Below, piece by piece: positions 36,780 through 47,318 of a stretch of DNA of 64,000 nt; positions within the stretch are counted from its first letter, which is position 1, and each line of letters begins with the position of its first letter. A model generated the notes under the pieces. That model did not search any database and was not told the origin of the DNA. It worked only from the letters and a program-made list of their open reading frames with translations. The translations under genes were made by a program, and so were the position numbers. This stretch comes from Neoscytalidium dimidiatum (taxonomy: Eukaryota; Ascomycota; Dothideomycetes; Botryosphaeriales; Botryosphaeriaceae), in NCBI GenBank assembly GCA_037367355.1, contig CM074695.1, forward strand, positions 930,001 to 994,000. The letters run 5' to 3'.

Positions 36780-38534
36780 TTATTGTACTCTCACGATTTT
36801 CTCTTTCTTCTCTTTCGCCTCCAACAACGCCCGGCTCCACTCTTCGACTTCTACCAAGGCCCTCTCGGGTTCCTTCTTACGCGTCAGCAAGAAATTTTGG
36901 ATTTCTGCAGGCGAGAGTTTGCCCTCTGGGATGCGGGCTGCGAAGTTGTTTGCCAAACTCCGAAGCTCATCTTTTGAGAGTGCTGGAAGCGTCGTCGAAA
37001 ATGGGAGCTTCGGAGTCGCCTTCTCGCTTCTGAGCGCATTCGGTACGCCATTCGCGATGGGCTTCGTTCGCAAATTGCTTGTCTGGTGGTGAACACGTGG
37101 CGTTGAGTGGGCATCCTCATCAGGGGAGTACATCCGAACGAAAATGTCACGCATCTGCTCACGAGTCGCCAGACTGAACTCAACCTGCATATCGACTCGA
37201 CCAGGGCGAATCAATGCGTCGTCGAGCTTCTCTGGGTGGTTGGTTGTCATGACCAACACACGGCCCTCGTGGGTGGCGACACCGTCGATGGCGTTGAGGA
37301 GGCCTGAAAGGGAAATACCTTGCTTATTGTCGTCGGCTTGCTTTTGTTTCCGATTGGCGGTGGTGAGCGCTTTGGCAAGTGTCTCAGCGCTGAACTCCTC
37401 CTTTTTCTTGTTCGGTTCTGTAGTATCGTCCTGGTCGCTCTTTTCGTCGCGCAGTAGGCCTGCGCTGTCGATATCTTCGAGCAGAACAATGCAACGTTGC
37501 GGAAGGTTGTTGAATAAGCGATTAAGGTCGGACTCTGTTAGAGTAGGCTCAAGCAGGGAGATATTGTAGATGTCCAGGCCAAATATGCCGGCGAGAGCAT
37601 ATGCCAAGCTGGTCTTGCCAACGCCAGGTGGCCCGTGAAAGAGATAGCCACGGCGATAGGGAATGCCGCGCGTGGCATACCAACGCGGGCTCGAGGGGTG
37701 CAGGTATTCATTGATATCGGCGATGATTTGCTCTTTCTGGACCGGATCCAGCGCAACAGTCTCCATTGGCCGAGACGGCTTGGCTCTGAGGCGATCCCAG
37801 GCACCAGCATATCTCGAGCGGTCCTTACTCGCTGGTCTGCGGATGACTGTCATTGCCGTCTCTTTGTCGATCGACCATAGTTTGATGTAGTCTAGCAAAA
37901 ACTTGATAGGTCTGGTAGTGCGGCCGATACAAGATAATTTGATGAGTTCCTCATCTCTACGGCTAGGCTGAAATGGGTTGGGGGCCACCTCGCGGCGTGA
38001 GCGGTCGAACATGAAAAGACGCCCATCGTGCCAAAATCTGTGGCTGCCGAAGTAGGGCTCGTAGCGGGGAGGGATTTTGGCAGACCACTTGCCATAGTTG
38101 AAGATGCCTTGCTCATCCATAGCGCCATCACCGTCATCTTCGGCCTCTGTGTTGGACATATTGTAGCGTGTTACGGCCTTGATAGACCGAGAAACCTTGG
38201 ACATGCGTTGCTCTGCTATCCATTCCAGGACCGAGTCGTAGAGATCATCGGAGTCGTCGATATAGACGTTAGACATGTAGTAAATCTGGAACAGAGAGTA
38301 TGCTTTGTCCCCGATATAGGTCAGGGAGGTGACGACAGCGAAGACCAACAGACCGATGGAGACCACCAATCCAATGTCAAAGCCGAAAATGTCAAGGATG
38401 AACCTTGATATCAGTCCGTAGCCTGGGATAAAGGCTTCCAAAATGTTGTTGGGCAGCTCGGTGAGATTTGCGGTCGTGCCGTTAGTGGACTCGCTGGAGG
38501 AGTCGAGGGCTCCGCGTAGCCTTCTCATATCCAT
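36780..38534 (-). CDS. BCS1-like AAA ATPase
   Basis: An intronless minus-strand gene of 584 residues, starting at the first ATG of the frame; upstream codons are open only through a TTG. A long hydrophobic segment at about residues 45-80 is followed by the BCS1 N-terminal domain, including WHDGRLFMFDR. The AAA module has Walker A GPPGVGKT near residue 300, Walker B in CIVLLEDIDSAG, and a sensor region MTTNHPEKLDDALIRPGRVD. A charged insert lies between Walker B and the sensor. True Bcs1 of the mitochondrial inner membrane translocates the Rieske protein, but filamentous fungi carry many BCS1-like paralogues of unknown role. This one is longer than yeast Bcs1 (about 456 residues) and likely belongs to the paralogues. 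A TATA box lies 88 nt upstream. Confidence 0.92.
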   Translation of the reverse strand: MDMRRLRGALDSSSESTNGTTANLTELPNNILEAFIPGYGLISRFILDIFGFDIGLVVSIGLLVFAVVTSLTYIGDKAYSLFQIYYMSNVYIDDSDDLYDSVLEWIAEQRMSKVSRSIKAVTRYNMSNTEAEDDGDGAMDEQGIFNYGKWSAKIPPRYEPYFGSHRFWHDGRLFMFDRSRREVAPNPFQPSRRDEELIKLSCIGRTTRPIKFLLDYIKLWSIDKETAMTVIRRPASKDRSRYAGAWDRLRAKPSRPMETVALDPVQKEQIIADINEYLHPSSPRWYATRGIPYRRGYLFHGPPGVGKTSLAYALAGIFGLDIYNISLLEPTLTESDLNRLFNNLPQRCIVLLEDIDSAGLLRDEKSDQDDTTEPNKKKEEFSAETLAKALTTANRKQKQADDNKQGISLSGLLNAIDGVATHEGRVLVMTTNHPEKLDDALIRPGRVDMQVEFSLATREQMRDIFVRMYSPDEDAHSTPRVHHQTSNLRTKPIANGVPNALRSEKATPKLPFSTTLPALSKDELRSLANNFAARIPEGKLSPAEIQNFLLTRKKEPERALVEVEEWSRALLEAKEKKEKIVRVQ

Positions 38535-40262
38535 CTTCAAGCGCAATGGAGTGAAGCTGTGACTGTAATGGAGCAAGAGAGAGAAGTCCAGCTAGAACAA
38601 GAGATGATTCGAGGCGGAAGCTTTATATAATCTCCATGGGCTGTTCCGATATGTCGCCGATGACTGTTCGAGAAGCTGCCTAGCCTGTCTCGAATGGCGC
38701 AGGAAGCTGACAGCAGAGTTAAGAAACGTTTGCAGGGCACTAATTACCGGTTCCGAATCTAATATAGGCGACTTTCCGCAGTCGTGTACCTTCCCGAAGG
38801 CAACGGCTCGCCACAGGAGAGGCGCACAGTCTCAAAGATGAGTCGATACAAAGTCTGTAGCATTCAATGCGACAGCACAGGCGAGAGCAATCCAGGCAGA
38901 CAGATTTACAGAGCAAGAATGTTTAGTTTCGTGACCCCTGTCTGATCTTGCGGCTCAACAAGAATAGCTGTAAGTAGGTTGGTCCTGCTGACCGGTCTAA
39001 CCTGATACAGTTGACAAGACCGAGATGTGACTGGGAGTATGCGCCGCGCGAACCGCGGACAAAGCACGAGGTCGACTGTAGCGAGAAGGATCCGACGTTC
39101 CCAGCAGAGGAAGAAACCAATCGTGGCACAGAGGCTGCACTGCGGAAGGCTGCGACCAGGCTGAAGTGCAGCCTTGAGCGGGGAGTCGAAGCGAAGAAGC
39201 GGAAGCTGCAATCGGATTGTTTAGCGTCAGGCAGGCAGGGTCAGCCACAGGACGGAGCCTCAGGGCTTATGGTGGAGCTGCTGAGTCTTGAGGCTGTAAG
39301 GCGGTCTCGCGGGGGTATCGATCGGCGTCAGCGCGTTGTTATGACGAAATGGGATGCGTGCGAGCCGTGTGGGTCTTATACAAGCCTCGCAGAGCCTCAA
39401 AAGCGCGACAAGCTGAGCATCAATATCAGTGGTAGAGGGAAAAGGTGCTGGGCGAGCTGAAGAGGGGCGGTGCATCGCCACCAGAGCAGGGCAGCAGCGC
39501 ATCAAATTGCCACACTGGGAAGGCAGCGACGACGCGCGGTAGGGTCGGCATGAGCATCAGGGTGGAGCGCCACACGCCCACCCGCTCTTTTAAGTGTTTG
39601 GTAAGCCGACGGTGCCAGCTGACACCGGTCGAGCCGCCACGGCATAGTGCGATGTAGCAGGTGGCAGACTCTAAGCTGATGGATAAGGAGGGTGTGGAGA
39701 GAACAGCGCGACGTTGTGGGCTCGTGGACTGGGGCGGAGCACCTCAGGCCCACGCCGCCCATAGGTCGGAGCAAACCCCGGTTGAGCGGCATCGGACGCG
39801 CGGGATGACCGGTCGCATTAGCCTGTTCGGAGAGCGCCACCAGTCAGCGCCTTGAGTAACGTTCTACTCGTGAGAGAGGACGGTGGGCGGATGGTAGGCT
39901 TTGCACACGACGGAGAAGCACCGGCCGCCAACGCACCACTGTCGCTAGTGGCAGGGCTACCTAGAACCAAGCATATGCATTGGAACAGCACATCTACTCG
40001 CTCTCGGATCAGCGCATATTGTTCAGCCCCGCAGTAGGTAGTAGAGGTAATCCTGTCCGCGTCACGCTCTGAAATCTCCATTATTACGGCCCGTTAGCAT
40101 CCGAGGCAGTCGTCCACATACAACTGTCACCAATTTCATCCAGCTCCTACATCCGCCCGACTGCACCGACTAGCCATGCTTAACATCACCCTCTTGCGTT
40201 TTAAATTAGTGATTTCTTCTGCCACTCGCTATGGTCTCAAAACCCCGCATGCCCATCTCACC
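38535..40262. other. intergenic region, no gene supported
   Basis: 1.7 kb between two minus-strand genes. Apart from the TATA box of the BCS1-like gene I see nothing supported; the 149-codon frame at 39011-39460 has no domain. Confidence 0.5.
38622..38629 (-). promoter_or_regulatory. TATA box of the BCS1-like gene
   Basis: On the minus strand the sequence reads TATATAAA about 88 nt upstream of the ATG at 38534. Position and match are good for a fungal core promoter. Confidence 0.55.
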
Positions 40263-41007
40263 CTACTCACCTACGTCGATTACCCCGCTCTTGGCTGCCC
40301 TCACCATCATCAACGTCTCGTAATCCTTGCCCTTGATGTCCACGACAAACCCATCTCTCTTCTCGAACCCGAGCCGCTGATACGTCGATAATACCTCCGG
40401 ACTGGCTTCCAGATAAGCCTCGTACTTCGCATTTTCAGGGTTCTCTGCCAGTACGTGATTGATTAACTTAGAGGCGGCCCCACGGCGCTGGTGCGAAGGG
40501 TGAGTGGCGAGGAGTTCTAGATCTGCGAGGCATGGAGTATTAGTGAAGGCTTGTCATCCTAACTAGAGATGACGTACACCAGTGCGCCTTTGTCCCCATG
40601 CATCTCTTATGCCGCCTACTCAATTCCGGGAAATAGCGCTGAAAAAGATCCTCATCGCATTCCTCCGGTAGATTCGCTGGGATTTCCACAGCATCTTCAG
40701 GGTCTACGCCCTCCATGGGTCGTAGCCATTTTGCGAAGGCCACGATGCGCGGGTCGCACTGCTGGTCGCCCTTCTGGTTCGCGAAGGTTGGAGTATCGGT
40801 GCCGTCTGCGTACTCGACCAAGTTGTAGAAGGCGGCTCCCTTTTGGTGCTGGAGCTCGTGAGAGAGCACATCACACCACCATTGCCGTACGGCGGGCGTG
40901 TCAGGGAAGACAGTGCTGCCAAAGGCATTCTTGCCAAATGCCGCGAAATATATATCGGCGAGGACGGGCATGTCGCCGAGAGTGGTTGGCTGGACTTTGA
41001 AGGGCAT
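40263..41007 (-). CDS. GNAT-family N-acetyltransferase
   Basis: Two exons on the minus strand (41007-40578 and 40522-40263) encode 229 residues; the 55-nt intron sits just before the acetyl-CoA site. The N-terminal MPFKVQPTTLGDMPVLADIYFAAF is the usual first strand and helix. The second exon begins LELLATHPSHQRRGAASKLI, where the QRRGAASKL part is the acetyl-CoA pyrophosphate-binding loop (Q/RxxGxA/G) of GNAT enzymes. It is followed by YLEASPEVLSTYQRLGF, a typical late motif. Such proteins acetylate small molecules or protein amines in the cytosol; the acceptor cannot be read from the sequence. The true second exon does not extend from any ATG of its own. Confidence 0.88.
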
Positions 41008-42393
41008 TTTCTTGAAAAATCGGTGAAACCTTTTTGTCCTTTCTTTTTTATAATTCGTCTTTCTTTTTCGTAAGGAGGGATTCTGTTGGTAAATGCTCCA
41101 GTAAAGACAGCGGCGGCAGTTTTGGAAAGGAAGGATGTAGAGCAAGGAAAGAGTATTTACTAATTCAAGCGCGCTGCCAAATGGCTTCTAGAAGTACTGT
41201 TATCCGGAAGGCTAAAGATGCACTTCATGGGACACACGCTGCGCGGTGTCTGGATACGTCCGTTAGGAATTGTAAGCAGCTCTTGGCAAACGGCGATAGT
41301 GGTGCGAAGGAACAGCGGTTGGAGGCGGTAAGGCGGTGCCCTTGATTGGCGAGGGACCGGCAACTTATAAGGAAAAGCGGTGGCGGGGATCCTACCCAAT
41401 GACTTGGTTGCACATGATGCGGAAAACGACGGGGCAGAAGAAATTATCCCTTAGATATTTCTTATGGAGTTGATGCAGTGTTCTGATTCTAAGTCTCCAA
41501 TGTCGTTCAACATTTACATCTAGATGGATGTTTTAATTATTTGTAGATTATGTTATGTGATAGGTTTTGTTATCTATTGTTGGATGGGATTATATTGTGG
41601 CTGTTTTGAAAGTAGATTTGTTCTTGAGCAGCAGAAACTGGCATGAACTGCTTGGTTTGCGAAACCAAGCAGGCAATACCAATTTTCAAATTTGCCTTCA
41701 CTTAGGTTTCGACTTCGTGGAATATGCATAGATTATGGTGGCCGATGCTGGATTTCAGTCCATTCAAGAGACAGCGTGCATTTAAGCGCCGTGGCGCGGA
41801 ATGCAGCGGCATTGGATTGGGCAATAAAACGAACGTAACCGGTTGGGCAGAATCCTTCGAAAGACGCCAGAATGGTCCTGTGGCTCCTGTTCGTCTATCA
41901 AGTGGCTTGAACTACAAGTTCGGTTTTCGCCCGTCACGCCGTAGACTACCCACCACTCAGCCGGGGTGCCGGGCAACGAATCCAATTACACGGAACAATG
42001 CTTCCTTTGCACGCTCGGATGTGACAGAAGTTTGCCACCTGCAGAAGCGTTTATTGGCTATAATCTCGAAGCTGACTTAATGCAACCTGCATCTGCCCTT
42101 CTTCTATGGCAAGTTCCGGTATAGTCGCTGGTTTGCTGTTGTCCTTTGAGAAAACAGGCATATTTCAAAGCTTGGATCGAAGGAATTTCAGAGTGGCCCC
42201 CGAATCTTGAAACACAGGCATGTCACGGGACAGCTTCCACACAAGAGTAAGCATTCGGTGCTCTACCGTACCAGCAGTGGCACGGTCTCCTCAGGAAGGA
42301 TCGGAGGTCAGCATAAGCCGCAGAAGATTAAATGGGCGGCATGCGCCGGCTCCTGCTGAATGGGTGTTTCTGACTTGCTGTATTCTTGTCAAG
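41008..42393. other. intergenic region, no gene supported
   Basis: 1.4 kb between divergent genes. It contains an AT-rich stretch around 41450-41650 and short frames only. An in-frame ATG at 42220 could extend the following gene. Confidence 0.5.
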
Positions 42394-43503
42394 ATGTCTT
42401 GTGCGAGTGACGCTGTGCTGGGAGACCCATGCCTCCTTGAACATATCCTCCTTCGTTGTCCTTTCGTAACAATCCTGCATGCGCAGAGCGTCTCACGTAT
42501 CTGGAATGTAACCATTCGATCATCGCCACTTCTTCAACAAGAACTCTTCCTTCGCCCAAAACCTCCTACCGTCAACGAGCTTGGCTCCACTCTCTGGCAA
42601 CACAATCCTCTACTCTTCGTGGCCTTTCCAGCGTGGTTCGCACAGCCGCGGAACCGATACCACATGCCAGATATCAGATGCTTTGAGGAACTGGACTGGG
42701 GCAGGGACCCGGTACGCCATGCGGCCTTCACTAGAGCAGAAGCTAGTTGGAGACGGATGCTTCCAACACAGCCGGCTATACGAACCCTCGAAATCAGAAA
42801 CTTCAGCCACGGGAAAAAGGCCGATGGCTTGAGTAATGACGTGGCATACTTCGAAGACGGCCTTCGCATGGGCGTCCTATTCGACTTGAGCGAGGGCCAC
42901 ATTTCGCGACATGTTGTTAGCTCTTTTGCAGTCATCTGGCCGATGGAAGAGGAAACTATACATGCTGAAGTATCGGCGGAAAAGATCGACGACAAAGCGA
43001 ACCAAGGAAGGAAGGAAGAACTGGAGACACCGCCTCCGCCTCCATCGCCTCCGCAGAAACCTACCGCCTTAAAGCTGAATGCAGACAAGCACGCCCTAGC
43101 GAACCCTGAGTCATACAACCAGTACTTGGATTCTCCATTACCGTCGCCTTGGGTGATAGGTTCCTTGGTCTCGACGAAAGTCAGAGAGGAACATGAGATC
43201 GGAAGGGTTGAAGGAGAAGATGTCTACGACGATAACAGTACGGATATCGGCTCCGATGACAGTACTGATTCGTTGTGCGGCCAGAATAACTACGGCCAGC
43301 ACGCTACGCTGGTGTTGGCACACGTGCAGCAGGTTCATCCCGGATCATTTCCTTCCGACCGGAGGTGGAAGAGCGAAGGTCAGGAACCTGTCGCAATCCA
43401 TATCGGAAAACACAGATACCGGGACCACGGAGGCCCTTGGAAAGACATAGAGGCAGGTATGGAGACTATACCCGATGCCGGACTTGAGATGAAGAAGGAC
43501 TAG
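42394..43503 (+). CDS. F-box-like protein of unknown target
   Basis: An intronless frame of 369 residues from the ATG at 42394. Residues 10-55 look like an F-box (LLEHILLRCPFVTILHAQSV, then SRIWNVTI and the following LLQQELFL), the pattern seen in many fungal F-box proteins. The middle has an LRMGVLFDLSEGH segment. It then runs into a Pro-rich linker (PPPPPSPPQKP) and an Asp/Ser-rich acidic stretch near residue 290. F-box proteins link substrates to SCF ubiquitin ligases through Skp1; the substrate is unknown. The C-terminal half has no repeat I recognise. An upstream in-frame ATG at 42220 would add 58 residues before the F-box; I prefer the internal start because F-boxes in this group sit near the N-terminus. 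Confidence 0.7.
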   Translation: MSCASDAVLGDPCLLEHILLRCPFVTILHAQSVSRIWNVTIRSSPLLQQELFLRPKPPTVNELGSTLWQHNPLLFVAFPAWFAQPRNRYHMPDIRCFEELDWGRDPVRHAAFTRAEASWRRMLPTQPAIRTLEIRNFSHGKKADGLSNDVAYFEDGLRMGVLFDLSEGHISRHVVSSFAVIWPMEEETIHAEVSAEKIDDKANQGRKEELETPPPPPSPPQKPTALKLNADKHALANPESYNQYLDSPLPSPWVIGSLVSTKVREEHEIGRVEGEDVYDDNSTDIGSDDSTDSLCGQNNYGQHATLVLAHVQQVHPGSFPSDRRWKSEGQEPVAIHIGKHRYRDHGGPWKDIEAGMETIPDAGLEMKKD

Positions 43504-44617
43504 AGATGTTACAAGCTAGCAGTGGAACGTGGAGACTTAATATACGGTTTCTCGGATGCGGTCTTAGGTATCGTTGTGCGATTGCCTTGGGTTGTTTTCG
43601 ATTAAGTCAACATCAGCAGCGACTCTTTCAAGAGATATCTCTTAATCTCCCCTGTCTCCGTATTTTTCCACTTTTGATTTTTCATAGCGCAGTGCAGCGC
43701 AGAGCAACCGTTCGTCGTTTCCCTTGGCTCTCAGACTGGCTCTTCCGCGCGGTCCCTGACTGAACAGAGGACAGGCGTAGAAACCTCAAAGCAGACTCGG
43801 ACGTCTGCGGATGGCGTTAGGGCGCAGCTCGGAGACGCGCGGTGTATGCTCTGGTAAGGTCTGTTTGTTGCCTGAAGAGGTTGGTCTCACATGTAGCAGA
43901 CATGACTTCTTCCTGAAGGCCTGGTAATGGTTATGCTTTAGATCGGTCGCCGAAATCAGCCGTCCAGGTGGCACGGGAGGCAGTCAGCTTCGATCCTCAT
44001 GGGGAGTGCCAGCTGATCCCCAGACGCGCAAGAGTAAGCGGGCACGGCGGGCTAAGGCGCACCAATCAAGCTTAGTGAGAAGGCAGTGTTGGTCGGTCGG
44101 GCGTGATAGATTCAGACAGCTTGCAAGACCGGCGACCGGGTACCAGTCTCTCGTTCCAAAGTAGTTCCAGACGCAGAACCCACGCAGCACACCTTTCCTT
44201 GCACGAAGAAACTGTTGGCGCAGCCTCGGATAGCTTTGAATCGAGACTGGTTGTCGTGGGCGGGGCGATTCTTTAGGCGGGCGCCAAGCGACAGGGATTC
44301 CGTGCAGCTTGTGACGACGACAGCTTCCAAACAGCTTGCCCAACCCACTCCATCAACCTACCCTCCGTCCCGGGTGCATGCTTGGTCTCCGTCCACAGCT
44401 TAAGTCCCGGCCCTCCCTCCTCGACCTTGTGTCCAAGACTGCGAACCTTATACCAAGCCGTCCCTCCACGCCATTGCCATCTGAGCTCGACGAGGACGAC
44501 GACCGCCCAGCGCCCTACGAGGTCCCGCTTCCCGACTCGCCCCAGTACACGCGCTCCCGCCAGCCCATCGCCTCTTTGAGCTCGCCCACTGACGTCAATC
44601 CGTCTGTAGAGCCCAAG
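43504..44617. other. intergenic region upstream of the V-ATPase subunit A gene
   Basis: 1.1 kb with no separate gene. From 44378 an ATG opens a frame that runs without a stop into the start codon of the V-ATPase gene, so part of this region could be leader or alternative coding sequence. Confidence 0.5.
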
Positions 44618-46784
44618 ATGCCTCCTGTAAGCGATATATTAATCATCTCCAAAAGGCGGTGGCTGATGCGGTGACAAACAGAAGCAGAACCAACGCAAGG
44701 TCCAGGAAGCTGGCGAAGACCAGTATGGTATGTCGCCCGCGCCCATCCGAATCGCCCTCAGATGCTAACCGCCATACCGCAACAGGCTCGGTCTTCTCGG
44801 TCTCCGGGTACGTCATCTAAGTTTCCACACACCGTTCCACGGCGTCTGACATCTAATTAGTCCCGTCATTGTCGCCGAAAACATGATTGGTTGTGCCATG
44901 TACGAGCTCGTTCGCGTCGGTCACGATAAGCTGGTCGGAGAAGTCATTAGGATCGAGGCCGACAAGGCCACTATCCAGGTCTACGAGGAGACTGGTAAGC
45001 TTAGCCTATTTAACAAGCGCGGAATAATGGAGCAGTCGTTTGATACTTCGCAGCTGGTGTTACCGTCGGCGACCCGGTCATTCGTTCAGGAAAGCCTCTC
45101 TCCGTCGAGCTTGGTCCCGGTTTGATGGAGACCATCTACGACGGTATTCAGCGTCCTCTTCGGAGCATCTCCGATGTCTCGAAGAGCATCTACATTCCTC
45201 GTGGCATTGATGTGCCCGCATTGAACCGCGAGCAGAAGTGGGATTTTACCCCTGGCAAGCTCAAGGTCGGCGACCACATTACTGGTGGTGACGTCTTCGG
45301 TTCCGTGTTCGAGAACTCCCTCCTCAGCGACCATAAGATCCTCCTGCCGCCCAGGGCTCGGGGCACCATCACGCGCATCGCTGAAAAGGGCAGCTACACT
45401 GTGGATGAAAAGATCCTAGAGGTTGAGTTTGAGGGCAAGAAGACTGAGTTTAGTATGATGCACAACTGGCCCGTCCGTGTGCCTCGCCCTACCAACGAGA
45501 AGCTGTCTTCGGACTCGCCGCTGATTGTCGGTCAACGTGTTCTTGATGCTCTTTTCCCTAGTGTCCAGGGCGGCACTGTCTGTATCCCGGGTGCCTTCGG
45601 CTGTGGCAAGACTGTCATTTCCCAGAGTTTGTCCAAGTTCTCTAACAGTGACATCATCGTCTATGTCGGATGCGGTGAGCGTGGCAACGAGATGGCCGAA
45701 GTCTTGATGGACTTCCCCGAGGTGCGCCTCTAACTACACTGGACTTTGGCCTCGATCGCTAACCATTCGCTAGCTTACTATCGACGTTGGTGGCCGCAAG
45801 GAGCCTATCATGAAGCGCACCACTCTTATTGCTAACACGTCCAACATGCCCGTCGCCGCAAGAGAAGCCTCCATCTACACTGGTATCACAGTCGCCGAGT
45901 ATTTCCGTGATCAGGGCAAGAATGTTGCCATGATGGCCGACTCCTCGTCGCGATGGGCAGAGGCTCTTCGCGAGATTTCTGGTCGTCTTGGAGAGATGCC
46001 TGCTGACCAGGGTTTCCCTGCGTACCTCGGAGCCAAGCTGGCTTCCTTCTACGAGCGTGCTGGTCGCGTCACGGCCTTGGGAAGCCCTGATCGCAAGGGC
46101 AGCGTCAGTATTGTTGGAGCCGTCAGCCCGCCTGGTGGTGATTTCTCAGATCCCGTCACTAGTAGTACCCTTGGTATCGTGCAAGTCTTCTGGGGTCTCG
46201 ATAAGAAGCTGGCCCAGCGCAAGCACTTCCCGTCGGTTAATACGTCTATGTCTTACAGCAAGTACACTGGCCCCCTAGAGAGATACTACCAGGAACACAA
46301 CCCTGATTTCCCCCGCTTGCGAGACAAGATCAAGGAGCTGCTTTCTACTTCGGAGGACCTGGATCAGGTCGTGCAGCTGGTCGGAAAATCTGCTCTGGGA
46401 GATCCGGATAAGATTACGCTGGATGTCGCAACATTGATCAAGGAAGACTTCCTCCAGCAAAATGGCTACAGCGACTACGATCAATTCTGCCCCCTGTGGA
46501 AGACTGAGTGGATGATGAAGGCCATGATGGGCTTTCACGACGAGGCACAGAAGGCAGTCGCGCAGGGCCAGAGCTGGGCAAAGATCAGGGAAGCGACGTC
46601 GGACATCCAGACAGCGCTGAGGAGCATGAAGTTCGAGGTACCCAGCGAGGGTGAGGAGAAGATCACGAAGAAGGTATGTTCCCAGCCACGTGGAGGGGCA
46701 AGAGGCTAGATGCTAACGTTGTCGCAGTACGAACAGCTCTACCAGAAGATGCAGGAGAAGTTTGCGTCTGTGACGGACGAGTAG
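44618..46784 (+). CDS. VMA1: V-type H+-ATPase catalytic subunit A
   Basis: Seven exons (44618-44626, 44682-44727, 44787-44808, 44861-44994, 45054-45721, 45774-46673, 46728-46784) encode 611 residues; every junction is GT...AG and in frame. The first exon is only three codons long. The N-terminal barrel carries [19 protein letters not shown]; then come [12 protein letters not shown] and the P-loop GAFGCGKT near residue 250. Further blocks are [38 protein letters not shown] and [15 protein letters not shown], with a catalytic-subunit C-terminus ([17 protein letters not shown]). It hydrolyses ATP in the V1 sector to acidify vacuoles and endosomes. The site in VGCGERG where yeasts carry the VDE intein is uninterrupted. 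The next gene downstream, Vps1, also works at the vacuole. Confidence 0.97.
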
Positions 46785-47318
46785 GTTTCGGAGGCTGATA
46801 GGTAGTTTCAGGCGGACGAGGTTGGATAAGGCGGTGAGGGATTATGAGCGGAACAAACGAAGCTGCCTTTTATCACTTATTGTTCGCAGTCGAATTATGG
46901 CTGCGTAGATAGAATGTACATGATGATATTCCTCTTCCTTGACGAAGATTCGCGACAGTGGAGTTGGCACAATCTTGGTGCCTGATGACTCTGAATTTCC
47001 TGGGCCGCGTGGACTGGGGCATGCGCCACCCCTGCACAGCTGGCGTCGCTGGGTCGGGCCCTGTCGCTTGGCGGGCAGCGCTCTCCTATGATGAACGTGC
47101 CAGCAAGCTTCAACAACGCACAACTTTCCTTCCCACCCGTTCCATAACCACGCGCATCCGATCTTGTCACGGGCGCGAACGGCCTACCTCGCCCCGTTCC
47201 CGACCTAATTTACGGACTCCGCAATACTACCCACGAACACGCCGCCCATCATGACGGCGAACCCCACTGCGTATGGCTCCTGCGCGCGCGCTCCGACACG
47301 CATCTGGCTGACGCAGTC
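46785..47318. other. intergenic region between VMA1 and VPS1
   Basis: 534 nt carrying the 3' UTR of the V-ATPase gene and the promoter of VPS1. No other feature is seen. Confidence 0.55.
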
